DNA of 64,000 nucleotides from [Leptolyngbya] sp. PCC 7376 (lineage in GTDB: Bacteria; Cyanobacteriota; Cyanobacteriia; Cyanobacteriales; MRBY01), in contig NC_019683.1 in assembly GCF_000316605.1 (NCBI RefSeq), forward strand, positions 1,100,036 to 1,164,035, read 5' to 3'. The notes under the pieces are model-generated. The model saw only the letters and a list, made by a program, of their open reading frames with translations, was not told where the DNA came from and searched no databases. This document shows, in pieces, positions 45,347-53,998 of this stretch. Position 1 is the stretch's first letter. Every line of letters starts with the position of its first letter. The position numbers were made by a program, and so were the translations under genes.

Positions 45347-45730
45347 TCAAAGTATCAAACTTTTTATAAATTCCTTGAACAAGTAGAGTATCCATTCCAC
45401 AAAAAACAATAGCCAGCCAATACACCAAAGGACAACCGTTACCACCGCAAGAGCAACAAAAGTAATCATCATCACACTGAAATAAAGCTCGATAATTGTT
45501 CGAGGGCCACTCTTTTCATATTCAATTTTGCTGGCTGGCCCCTGCATAAATGTGGGTGCGCAGAGATTCGCAATCACATAAGAACCCAGCCAACAAACCC
45601 CAATCCCTTCTACGTGGTACGGCTCAAGCGCTAAATAAATATTTCGATAATGCGGGATGAATAAAAAGACAGGCAACAGCGACAGTGCCAATAATGAAAC
45701 AATTAGAAGTCTTCGGGCTGTTTGATTCAT
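45347..45730 (-). CDS. small membrane protein of unknown function
   Basis: A 127-residue protein with three hydrophobic segments (about 8-26, 44-60 and 84-114), a short polar loop (TFMQGPASKIEYEKSGP) and a C-terminal WLLFFVEWILYLFKEFI stretch. I recognise no family. It follows about 270 bases after pstS on the same strand. Real-gene support is composition and length only. Confidence 0.5.
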   Translation of the reverse strand: MNQTARRLLIVSLLALSLLPVFLFIPHYRNIYLALEPYHVEGIGVCWLGSYVIANLCAPTFMQGPASKIEYEKSGPRTIIELYFSVMMITFVALAVVTVVLWCIGWLLFFVEWILYLFKEFIKSLIL

Positions 45731-46072
45731 CAGATGCCCTTAATGAATGGACGACAATCATGCTTGTTTCCATTCTAAAAATGTTTGAGAAATAGCCAAT
45801 AAAGAAATAAGGCGATCGCCGCTGTAATTCAGCGTTAAAAGGTTTGAACAAGAACGACTCGCCAAGATTTCCGTTACCGACCTCGAAACAAAAGGGCATT
45901 CTTATACTGACTCTGCCTCTTTGGCTCCGAAGCTAAAGGGATAGATACACCGCCCATAAAAAATCACAGGTTTAGGTTTCGAGCAAAATCCCTACTCTTT
46001 TGTGTCATGGGCGGAGTTGTTGATTACACCCAAAAATCTGCTCAACATTTCCTGTAACTTTTCCAATTTTGT
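45731..46072. other. intergenic region
   Basis: About 340 bases between the small membrane gene and the VWD gene. One HIP1 site near 45813; otherwise no feature that I can support. Confidence 0.5.
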
Positions 46073-47191
46073 ATGTCTTTACTTTCCTACTTGCAACAGC
46101 GCTGGCGTTTCCTTCGCTGGGCGTTACTTTTCTTTCTTAGTGCTTGTCTTATCCTCTTTTCCGCTGCGCCGAGTCCTGGCCAAACCTTGGTAAATGAAGG
46201 CGACTTTTGCGAAATCAATACCGACTCGATGGATGATGTTCAGCAAGGTCGTAGCTACGGTGACCCCCACATCAACACCTTTGACGGCTTCCATTACAGC
46301 TTTCAAACTCTAGGAGAATATATTCTCACTAAATCTGATGACGGCAGCTTCGAGGTGCAAACTCGCCAAGAGCGGGTTCCTGAGCGCGATAATCTTTCTC
46401 TGAATACGGCTGTGGCTATGAATGTCTGCGGCGATCGCCTCGCGATTTACGTCGATGGTGACGATGCAAAGGTTTGGCTGAATGGTTCCCCACTAGCAAT
46501 GAACGGCTCGGCAGTTGCCCTCGACAACAACGGCGAAGTACAACGACAGGGCAGTGGTGACTACGGCATTATTTGGCCTAGTGGCGACCAAGTACGCGTT
46601 AAAAGTATCACGGTAGCGGGCAGTCGTTTTCTCAACATTATGCCCCTCATTCGCACAGAGCATCGCCGTGATGTGATTGGTTTACTCGGTAATTTCAATC
46701 GAGATCCTGACGACGATTTGATGAGTCGCGATGGCACTGTTATTCCAGCAAAATCTACTTACAGCGTGGCAACCAATATGTTGGATCGAGCGCTACCGTC
46801 AGTCATTCCTGTGCGTCAGTTAGAGAGCGCTTATTTCGAAAATCTCTACCGTCAATTTGGTGATAGCTGGCGTGTCCGCCAAGGTGAATCCCTATTCGAT
46901 TACTTGCCGGGTCAGTCGATGGCCACATTTACGAATTTCGATTTCCCATCGTCATTTTTCACGCTCAATCAAGCTTCTCCAGTGCAAGTGCGTGATGCTC
47001 TCGATACTTGTCAGGCAGCAGGTGTGGAAGATGAATTGCTGGATGGTTGTGTATTTGATGTGGCAGCAACTGGACAAACTAGCTTTGCCCAAGCAGCTCT
47101 CAATGCGGTAACTGATACTCTCGCACGAGAACTACAAAACCGTTTGGTAGATGAAGTTCAGAAAGTAATTCCAAGCTTTCCTTTCTTCTAG
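46073..47191 (+). CDS. exported von Willebrand factor type D domain protein
   Basis: A 372-residue protein with a signal sequence (residues 15-37, LRWALLFFLSACLILFSAAP then a cleavage-like region). A VWD domain spans about 60-220, starting GDPHINTFDGFHYSFQ (GDPH at 63-66) and ending GLLGNFNRDPDDDL (203-216), whose acidic loop binds calcium in eukaryotic VWDs. Two cysteines (46 and 119) could form the disulfide seen in the family. A C-terminal helical region is unlike known domains. Probable extracellular adhesive or structural role; not established. Confidence 0.85.
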   Translation: MSLLSYLQQRWRFLRWALLFFLSACLILFSAAPSPGQTLVNEGDFCEINTDSMDDVQQGRSYGDPHINTFDGFHYSFQTLGEYILTKSDDGSFEVQTRQERVPERDNLSLNTAVAMNVCGDRLAIYVDGDDAKVWLNGSPLAMNGSAVALDNNGEVQRQGSGDYGIIWPSGDQVRVKSITVAGSRFLNIMPLIRTEHRRDVIGLLGNFNRDPDDDLMSRDGTVIPAKSTYSVATNMLDRALPSVIPVRQLESAYFENLYRQFGDSWRVRQGESLFDYLPGQSMATFTNFDFPSSFFTLNQASPVQVRDALDTCQAAGVEDELLDGCVFDVAATGQTSFAQAALNAVTDTLARELQNRLVDEVQKVIPSFPFF

Positions 47192-47394
47192 ATTTTTTCT
47201 CTTTGTGGCGATCGCCGTTTTTACTTTTTAAGGGGCGGCGATCGCCAACATTGACATCAAACCAAATCCAAACAAATCAGATATTTTTTCTAATAAAAAA
47301 ATAAGGCGATCGCCGTTGACCGCCTCATATTCACCTATGGTGTGTAGAGATTGAGCAACTGAATACTGCCACGCACTCAGTCAACTCATTTGGA
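47192..47394. repeat. intergenic cluster of three HIP1 palindromes
   Basis: GCGATCGC occurs at 47208-47215, 47238-47245 and 47306-47313, each extended to GGCGATCGCC. The first is followed by GTTTTT and can end the VWD gene transcript; the third has an A tract on its left, which on the minus strand gives TTATTTTTT after the palindrome and can end the repeat-protein transcript. Confidence 0.65.
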
Positions 47395-47961
47395 CTATTG
47401 ATTTGATTGTTGCTGACCGCGCTGAAAGCCTCCTTCGGGAATCCCAAGAGCTGCCTTAAGTTCTGCTTCAGTAATGCTGAGCTGATTTGCTGCCGCTTCA
47501 AAATCAGGACGGGGAGGACGCTCACCATTTTCGGGGCGAGTCTCAGGCAAACCAAGCGCGGTTTTGAGAGTTGCTTCAGTAATACCGAGCTGCGTTGCTG
47601 CCGCTTCAAAATCAGGACGTTGACGACGAGGAACACCGAGAGCTTGCTTCAGAGCTTCTTCTGTTACACCCAGTTCATTAGCCGCTGCTTCAAAATCAGG
47701 GCGGGGAGGACGCTCACCATTTTCGGGGCGAGTCTCAGGTACACCGAGTGCAGTTTTTAATGCATCTTCGGTAACGCCAAGTTCGCTGGCTGCTGCCGCA
47801 AAATCAGGACGCTTATGTTTTCTGCCACCCATTTTTTCTGTTTGTTCTTGTTTAACGTTGATATCGGCTTGGGCAGTAGCGCGATTGACGCTCACCAATC
47901 CGACAGAACCGATTACGAGAGGAGTTGCAATGAGGAGTAATGTACGACGGAAATTAATCAT
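47395..47961 (-). CDS. periplasmic protein of four helical repeats
   Basis: 188 residues from the ATG at 47961 (the open frame runs to 48003). Residues 1-31 are a signal peptide. The mature part is four tandem copies of RPDFxAAAxxLGVTExALKxAL at 51, 87, 115 and 151; the spacings 36, 28 and 36 show that a two-repeat unit of 64 residues was duplicated, and 192-base-separated copies of the DNA are nearly identical. The tail is Gln-rich. I recognise no named family; the position beside a two-component operon suggests a sensor accessory, a regulated target, or both. Confidence 0.75.
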   Translation of the reverse strand: MINFRRTLLLIATPLVIGSVGLVSVNRATAQADINVKQEQTEKMGGRKHKRPDFAAAASELGVTEDALKTALGVPETRPENGERPPRPDFEAAANELGVTEEALKQALGVPRRQRPDFEAAATQLGITEATLKTALGLPETRPENGERPPRPDFEAAANQLSITEAELKAALGIPEGGFQRGQQQSNQ

Positions 47962-48100
47962 GTTTAAAGAACCTTGATGTCTACAATCCCTATTGAGCAC
48001 CATAAAAATTACAGATTAATGTCTCTTTCAATTACAGATTTGTAATCTTGATTTGGAACAAAAAAATCTAAGATGAAAGCGTGAGATTCCAAGGGTTTTG

Positions 48101-48784
48101 ATGCATATTCTTTATGTCGAAGATGAAATAAAAATTGCGGAATTTGTTCAGGCAGGTCTAAAAGAACAAGGTTTCATGGTGGACTATTGCGATGATGGCA
48201 ATGATGGATATGATCGGGCGCTCCACCAAAAATATGACGTAATCGTTTTAGATATTATGGTGCCGGGAAAGGATGGGCTGGCGATTCTCAAAGGGATTCG
48301 GAATGCGGGAAATCAAACGCCTGTTATTTTGCTCACAGCGCGGAATGAACTAGACGATCGCCTGAGTGGTTTAAATCTCGGGGCGGACGACTATATTGCA
48401 AAACCATTTTTTGTGGAAGAGTTGGTTGCCCGTATCCATGCAGTCATTCGGCGGGTGTCGGGCGATCGCCAAAATATATTGATTGTCGAGCCGTTGAAAT
48501 TAGACCGCTTGGCACGGGAAGTAATGTGCAATGACAAAGCGGTGGAGCTCACCTCGCGGGAATTTAATTTTTTAGAGTATTTAATGCGATCGCCGGGGCG
48601 AGTATTTACCAGAACACAAATTTTGGAACATGTTTGGGGGTATGACTTTAATCCCAACACCAATATTGTGGATGTCTGCGTCCAACGCATCAGAAAAAAA
48701 CTCGACAAAGTTAATGGCAAAGGTTGCATTGAAAGTGTGCGGGGCGTCGGATATCGCTTCCGTAAGCCTGAGACTGCCGCTTAA
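48101..48784 (+). CDS. OmpR-family response regulator
   Basis: 227 residues from the ATG at 48101 (AAGGG just upstream). Receiver domain with Asp8/Glu-type acidic pair, phospho-acceptor Asp51 in DVIVLDIMVPG and Lys in ADDYIAKPF; winged-helix domain with LTSREFNFLEYL, ILEHVWGYDF, VDVCVQRIRKKL and ESVRGVGYRF. It lies 18 bases before the kinase gene and divergent from the four-repeat protein, so it probably controls that shared region and itself. Confidence 0.93.
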   Translation: MHILYVEDEIKIAEFVQAGLKEQGFMVDYCDDGNDGYDRALHQKYDVIVLDIMVPGKDGLAILKGIRNAGNQTPVILLTARNELDDRLSGLNLGADDYIAKPFFVEELVARIHAVIRRVSGDRQNILIVEPLKLDRLAREVMCNDKAVELTSREFNFLEYLMRSPGRVFTRTQILEHVWGYDFNPNTNIVDVCVQRIRKKLDKVNGKGCIESVRGVGYRFRKPETAA

Positions 48785-48802
48785 TTTCAGGGATAAAAGC
48801 CA

Positions 48803-50278
48803 TTGAAACTCTCTTCTTTTCGTCTCCGCATTGCCCTGTTTGCTGCCCTTTTAGCAAGTGTTGCAGTGTCTGGTTTTGGTGGCATTTCCTACATTTTGCT
48901 CTACCAGTCTAAAACCCAAAATCTTGACCAAGATCTCCAAGCCAGATTAATCAGAGATGCCTCTAGGCCAAGATCGGATCAAGCTTGGCAAACTTTAGAA
49001 GAATCCCGTGAGTTGTTTTTTTCGGATGATTTGACGGCGAATAGTTTGGTTTTGGTTTATGGCACAGAGCAAACCCTGATTTACCAATCTGCCAATTGGG
49101 ACAACGATTTAAATAGCTATCTCACTTTTCCCCCTCAGCCGGATCTCCCCAATAATTTTCCAATAAATCCACGTCGACCCAATCTCCCTGGGAATCGAGA
49201 CACACCGCGTCGCCCCCCCAATCCTGAAATCATTCAAGAGCTAATCAAATTATCATCCTTAACCACCCAACACACTTCGACTGGCTCATGGCGTTTAGGA
49301 ACCGTTTCCTCACCATTTGTTCAGATGGCGATCGCCATTAATTTAGACGTGATTGATCAGGAGATGGCGTTAATTCGCAATATCTTTGTGCTGCTCATTC
49401 CTGCCACGTTGGTGATTGTGATGGCAGGGGCATGGTGGTTATCAAGTAATGCTTTAAGCTCTGTGCAAAATATTACAAGTGTTCTCAAAAAAATTACGGC
49501 AAAAGGGTTGGATCAGCGAGCATCTTCCAATGGACTGGATACAGAATTTTTAGAGTTGGTCAATGTCTTCAATCAAATGATGGAGAGGCTCGAACGGAGC
49601 TTTCAACAAGCTTCTCGTTTTAGTGGAGACGCAGCGCATGAACTAAAAACGCCTCTCGCGATTTTGCAGGGAGAATTGGAACAAGCAATGCAAACCGCTC
49701 CTGCTGGTTCGTCACAACAACAAACCTTTGGGCGATTACTCGATGAAATCCGGCGGCTGAATTCTATCACTCGAAAACTATTGCTTTTATCCTTGGCTGA
49801 TGCGGGTCAAATGAAGCTGCAATCCCAAACAATTGATTTTTCGGAACTGGTTTCAGAACTCGCAGAAGATATCGAGTTGATGGCACCTGAGCTACAATTA
49901 CAATTGCAACTCGCCCCAAATTTAAAGCTTAAAGGTGATCGCCAACTCTTGACTCAGGTACTTCAAAATCTCGTCACGAATGCCATTAAATACAATGTGC
50001 CCCAAGGTTTAATCGCCATCGAAACATTTCAAGCAAAGCAAAATATCATCCTCAAAATCAGCAATCCTTCCAAGGGATTAAAGGGGGGCGATCGCCAGAA
50101 AATATTTGAGAGATTTAAGCGAGAAGATTCATCTCATAACCGTAAAGTAGAAGGCTTTGGCTTGGGCTTAAGTTTGTCGAGGGAAATTGTCCGTGCCCAC
50201 GGCGGTGAATTAACACTAGAGCCCGCCTCAAAATTAGTCACATTTACGCTCTCACTACCGATCTCGATGGCTCGCTAG
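48803..50278 (+). CDS. sensor histidine kinase (HAMP, HisKA, HATPase)
   Basis: 491 residues, start TTG at 48803 with CAGGGA upstream. Membrane segments at about 7-35 and 193-213 enclose a periplasmic sensor of about 155 residues rich in Pro/Asn (for example PINPRRPNLPGNRDTPRRPP). A HAMP linker follows, then HisKA with phospho-acceptor His279 in FSGDAAHELKTPLAILQGE, and the ATPase domain with N-box NLVTNAIKYN, GLGL motif FGLGLSLSREIV and HGGELTLE. Cognate regulator immediately upstream. The signal is unknown. Confidence 0.92.
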   Translation: MKLSSFRLRIALFAALLASVAVSGFGGISYILLYQSKTQNLDQDLQARLIRDASRPRSDQAWQTLEESRELFFSDDLTANSLVLVYGTEQTLIYQSANWDNDLNSYLTFPPQPDLPNNFPINPRRPNLPGNRDTPRRPPNPEIIQELIKLSSLTTQHTSTGSWRLGTVSSPFVQMAIAINLDVIDQEMALIRNIFVLLIPATLVIVMAGAWWLSSNALSSVQNITSVLKKITAKGLDQRASSNGLDTEFLELVNVFNQMMERLERSFQQASRFSGDAAHELKTPLAILQGELEQAMQTAPAGSSQQQTFGRLLDEIRRLNSITRKLLLLSLADAGQMKLQSQTIDFSELVSELAEDIELMAPELQLQLQLAPNLKLKGDRQLLTQVLQNLVTNAIKYNVPQGLIAIETFQAKQNIILKISNPSKGLKGGDRQKIFERFKREDSSHNRKVEGFGLGLSLSREIVRAHGGELTLEPASKLVTFTLSLPISMAR

Positions 50279-50311
50279 AATGGGATAAATTTCACAGCGG
50301 ATGACCAAATC

Positions 50312-51127
50312 ATGCCGAGTAAAAAAGAACTCACTGAAGAAATTCAAAGCATTTTTAATACTGCGGCAGATACTTTCGATCATCCAACCCTATCCTTCTG
50401 GAATCGCTTCGGACAAAACACAGTAGACAACCTTGCTCTCAAAGAGGGCGATCGCGTTTTAGATGTTTGCAGTGGTAGTGGTGCGTCGGCCATGCCAGCG
50501 GCAGAAAAAGTCGGTTCGACAGGGAAAGTGATTAGCGTTGATTTAGCAAATTCTTTACTGGATTTAGCACGCCAAAAAGCCACTCAACAAGGATTAGATA
50601 ATATCGAATTTCGTTGCGGCGATTTCACTGAGTTAGGCTATCCCGATAATCATTTTGATGCGATCATCTGTGTCTTCGGCATATTTTTTGTGGATGATAT
50701 GCAAGCCGCATTGAGAGAATTGCTGCGAATGCTGCGTCCCGGTGGAAAACTGGTTATCACCTCTTGGGGTAACAATGTCTTTGAGCCGGGCAACTCGCTT
50801 TTTAAACAGACCGTACGAGCCGTTAACCAGAATTTCTTCGCGAAACCTCTGCCTTGGGAATCGATTAAAACCCCTCAATCTCTTGAAAAGCTACTTTTAT
50901 CGGCAGATGCCACACAGATTGAAATCATTAGTGAATCAATAGCTCATCCTTTAAACAAACCAGAAGACTGGTGGACAATGATGTTAGGGGGTGGCTTTCG
51001 TGGTGTGATTGAAAAATTAGACCCCGAAATCAGACAAACAATCTATCGGCAAAATATCGACTATCTGCGGGACCACAACGTTACCGCTCTCGATATCGAT
51101 GTTATGTATGCGATCGCCAGAAAATAG
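50312..51127 (+). CDS. SAM-dependent methyltransferase (UbiE/COQ5-like)
   Basis: A 271-residue class I methyltransferase. Motif I reads VLDVCSGSGASAMPAAEKVG and continues to the acidic end of strand 2 (VISVDLANSL); motif II DAIICVFGIFFVDD and the post-motif LLRMLRPGGKLVITSWG follow. The C-terminal part (about 150-271) has no known signature. The substrate is unknown. It begins 33 bases after the kinase stop and may be in the same transcript. Convergent with the MOSC gene, 6 bases apart. Confidence 0.88.
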   Translation: MPSKKELTEEIQSIFNTAADTFDHPTLSFWNRFGQNTVDNLALKEGDRVLDVCSGSGASAMPAAEKVGSTGKVISVDLANSLLDLARQKATQQGLDNIEFRCGDFTELGYPDNHFDAIICVFGIFFVDDMQAALRELLRMLRPGGKLVITSWGNNVFEPGNSLFKQTVRAVNQNFFAKPLPWESIKTPQSLEKLLLSADATQIEIISESIAHPLNKPEDWWTMMLGGGFRGVIEKLDPEIRQTIYRQNIDYLRDHNVTALDIDVMYAIARK

Positions 51128-51133
51128 GCCCAT

Positions 51134-51895
51134 TCAAAAAAGTCCTGTCCCTTGCCATAAATATTGCTTGAGATTGACTTTCTGAGAGGCTTTAATCTGA
51201 GCTACATCAACCTTTTCCGTTCGCAACTTCGTCAATTGATCTGGCACATGGCTAATCAGTTCGCCTTTGGAATTAAGGATGCGATGGAGAGGATATTCAG
51301 CGGGTGAAGTCTTGCGGAAATATTGCGGCAACGCTCGATAATAACTGCGGTCTACACCCATCCCTAAAATCACTTCGCGGTAGGTCACAACTTTCCCTTC
51401 TGGAATGTGCGCGATAAATCCCAAAAACCGCTCATAGGGAATTTCTGATAATGCCGGAAATGCGTTTAGTTTTACTTGGATAGAATCGGCGATCGCCACC
51501 TTCCCTGACTCGACAACAACTCCCAATACCCCACGTTTCCCTTTAAAGCCTTTCCAATCCTCGACAAAAGACTCAATTTTCTTGCAAGGCTCACAGTAAA
51601 AGGTCAAACGAACTTTTGCACCACTTTCAAATTCCAGCAATGAACCGGGCTTGAGATTGTCAGCATCAATATTTTGAACAACAAGATTTTCTCTTAAGGA
51701 ACCGGGGGCGATCGCTTCTTCCTCTAAATCCTCATGCCGAACCATCAGCACTTGTCTCGGGCTGATGAGATGACCATTTACATCTCCTTGAATGCCAAAA
51801 CCTTTTTCTAGAAAGACTGACTGTTCTGTTCGCAATGACTCACCATGCTTACATTTGCGAAATAATCCGACAATGCTTCCCAAATGCTCTGACAT
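51134..51895 (-). CDS. MOSC domain fused to alkyltransferase-like (ATL) domain
   Basis: A 253-residue two-domain protein. Residues about 1-145 are a MOSC domain (SIVGLFRKCKHGES, FGIQGDVN, QVLMVRHEDLEE, SLRENLVVQNID, LEFESGAKVRLTFYCEPCKKIE with the conserved Cys101), a sulfur-carrier domain related to molybdenum cofactor sulfurases. Residues about 153-215 resemble the O6-alkylguanine transferase fold (FLGFIAHIPEGKVVTYREVILG, YPLHRILNSKGEL), but the PCHR active site reads PLHR (202-205), so the acceptor cysteine is missing. This is the pattern of ATL proteins, which recognise alkylated bases without repairing them. Confidence 0.8.
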   Translation of the reverse strand: MSEHLGSIVGLFRKCKHGESLRTEQSVFLEKGFGIQGDVNGHLISPRQVLMVRHEDLEEEAIAPGSLRENLVVQNIDADNLKPGSLLEFESGAKVRLTFYCEPCKKIESFVEDWKGFKGKRGVLGVVVESGKVAIADSIQVKLNAFPALSEIPYERFLGFIAHIPEGKVVTYREVILGMGVDRSYYRALPQYFRKTSPAEYPLHRILNSKGELISHVPDQLTKLRTEKVDVAQIKASQKVNLKQYLWQGTGLF

Positions 51896-52030
51896 AAATA
51901 ATTAGCTGGATAAACTCATAAATTACCGTTTTTGCCAATCTAGAAGTTTTTTTTGGCAAAAGAGCTATTTCAACAAGTGACCAAGACTCGATATCTTAGA
52001 ACACAGTTGTTCTCCTTTCATGTTGATTCT

Positions 52031-52477
52031 ATGAATTACTTTTTTGCGCTGCTGTGCTCAATGCTTCTGACTGTCGTTACTTTTGTATCAGATGGAGCGC
52101 CTGCAATAGCTGATGCTCTTGCTTCACAAGCACCTGACAACGCTCAAGCCTATATCATTTCTCCTCAAGATGGAACCACAGTGTCCAGTCCTTTCACCGT
52201 TCAATTTGGTTTGTCGGGCATGGGGATTGCGCCTGCTGGCGTCGACCGTTCTGAAACCGGACATCACCATTTGTTGGTGGATTTAGAAACTCTTCCTGAA
52301 TTTGATCAGGCGTTGTCTGCAACAGAGAATATCAAGCATTTTGGTGGCGGTCAGACTGAAGCAACGCTAGAACTATCACCTGGAGAGCATACCCTCCAAC
52401 TAGTTCTCGGCAACTATGCTCATATTCCCCATAATCCTCCTGTAATGTCTGAGCCAATTACCATCACCGTGAAATAA
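52031..52477 (+). CDS. DUF4399 secreted protein
   Basis: 148 residues from the ATG at 52031 with signal peptide MNYFFALLCSMLLTVVTFVS then a cleavage region. The DUF4399 domain follows: AQAYIISPQDGTTVSSPFTV, VQFGLSGMGIAPAGV, TGHHHLLVD, SPGEHTLQLVLGNYAHIPHNPP. The HHH and following H residues may bind a metal. The open frame upstream to 51953 is not needed. Function unknown; usually in envelope proteins. Confidence 0.82.
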   Translation: MNYFFALLCSMLLTVVTFVSDGAPAIADALASQAPDNAQAYIISPQDGTTVSSPFTVQFGLSGMGIAPAGVDRSETGHHHLLVDLETLPEFDQALSATENIKHFGGGQTEATLELSPGEHTLQLVLGNYAHIPHNPPVMSEPITITVK

Positions 52478-52523
52478 ATTCCATTCTGCACTGATGCATC
52501 GCTTGAAAAAATTGAGCTAAACA

Positions 52524-52552
52524 ATAAAAAAGGATCACTGTAGTAGTGATCC
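52524..52552 (-). terminator. chlP terminator
   Basis: GGATCACT (52532-52539) pairs perfectly with AGTGATCC (52545-52552) across five bases. On the minus strand it is followed by TTTTTTATT. Confidence 0.85.
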
Positions 52553-52606
52553 CTAAAGTAGTGAATATTTTTTAGTTTTGGATTAGGACTTACTCAAACG
52601 TAAAAC

Positions 52607-53830
52607 CTAGGGTGCAAGGGCATTACCACGGAGAAGACTACCGATTGTCTTCGCTGTAATCTTCATTTGCTTGAGAGGATTTGCAGGGACAACAGTCTTG
52701 TAGAGGTAGCTATCGAAAGTCATCTCTTGAACATCGATATCTGCACACATTTCGACAAACGCTTCACGGGTTGCATCGGAACGATAGAACACGCGTTGGA
52801 GAATATCGAGAACGAGGTAAGTCGCACCATATGTCTTATCCCAAATCTTGAGGTAACGCTTGAGGTCTTTCTCAGTAGGAACAGTTTGGCCGTTATTAGA
52901 CGCTTCAACAATCACTTCTGCACACATGCGAGCAGACTTGGCTGCGAAGTAAATACCTTCACCAGAAGATTTTGTGACCGTACCAGCAGCATCACCAACG
53001 AGGGCAACACGACCGACAACACGACGAGGTCTGGGATGCTCAGGAATGGGGTGAGCTTCTACGCGAATAATTTCACCACCTTCAAGGCGCTTTGCTGCGC
53101 GCTGACGAATACCTGCTTGAAGTTGCTTAATTTTGGCTTGGTTGACCTTCATTGTGCCAGTACCAACTGCCACGTGGTCGTACTTGGGGAATACCCATGC
53201 ATAGAAATCGGGGGAGACGTCATCACCAACATACATTTCTGCTAGCTCTTCGTAGTACTCCATCTTGTCTTGGGGAAGACGGATACGTTCTTGGAAGGCG
53301 ATCGCATAGTTATAGTCACCAGCGTCGATAGCCTTAGCAATACGGGAGTTTGCACCATCTGCACCGATCACGAGGTCAACCTTGAGGGTCTTCATTTCAC
53401 CCTTGATTTGACCTTGGGAATGATCAGAATAGTGAAGAGTATAAGGATCCTTGTCGTTACTCGGAATTTCGAGCTTAGAAACGGTACCGTTAATCAGGTT
53501 TGCGCCCAACTCAGCTGCACGGTTACGCATGAAGCTATCCATTACCTCACGGCGACACATACCGATGTACTCGTCATCCTTGAGAGTTTGGCCGATGCTG
53601 ACCTCAATATTAGAGGGGGAGATCAGTTTCATTTTGCGGACACGACGATCGATGATTTCGGGAGGCAAATCGAATTCGTCCACCATGCATAAAGGGATTG
53701 CGCCACCACAGGGCTTTGCGTTGTCCAATTTGCGCTCGAAAATATAAGTTTCGATTCCCGCTTTAGCTAAAATTTCAGCGGCGGAAGAACCAGCAGGGCC
53801 TCCTCCGACGACAGCAACCCGTAGTACCAA
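52607..53830 (-). CDS. chlP: geranylgeranyl reductase ChlP
   Basis: Reduces geranylgeranyl groups to phytyl for chlorophyll and tocopherol. 407 residues. Start is TTG at 53830, placed by the GAGGAAAA seven bases upstream and by the family N-terminus MVLRVAVVGGGPAGSSAAEIL. FAD-binding GGGPAGSSAA, the KPCGGAIPLCMVDEFDL block, VIGADGANSRIAKAID and GRVALVGDAAGTVTKSSGEGI are all visible. Monocistronic, ended by the hairpin just downstream. One of the best identified genes here. Confidence 0.96.
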   Translation of the reverse strand: MVLRVAVVGGGPAGSSAAEILAKAGIETYIFERKLDNAKPCGGAIPLCMVDEFDLPPEIIDRRVRKMKLISPSNIEVSIGQTLKDDEYIGMCRREVMDSFMRNRAAELGANLINGTVSKLEIPSNDKDPYTLHYSDHSQGQIKGEMKTLKVDLVIGADGANSRIAKAIDAGDYNYAIAFQERIRLPQDKMEYYEELAEMYVGDDVSPDFYAWVFPKYDHVAVGTGTMKVNQAKIKQLQAGIRQRAAKRLEGGEIIRVEAHPIPEHPRPRRVVGRVALVGDAAGTVTKSSGEGIYFAAKSARMCAEVIVEASNNGQTVPTEKDLKRYLKIWDKTYGATYLVLDILQRVFYRSDATREAFVEMCADIDVQEMTFDSYLYKTVVPANPLKQMKITAKTIGSLLRGNALAP

Positions 53831-53998
53831 GGTATTTTCCTCGTCTCAAGAACTATACGATGCGCATGGTATCACGCCCCTCTAGTCGGATGCGGGCTGG
53901 ATCGAAAGATTAAGAGAATCTTGCAATAGACCGTAACAACTCCTTAACGAAAGTTCATGTTTTTTGAGGTCAAAGCTATTGTCTAGCTAGGCGATCGC

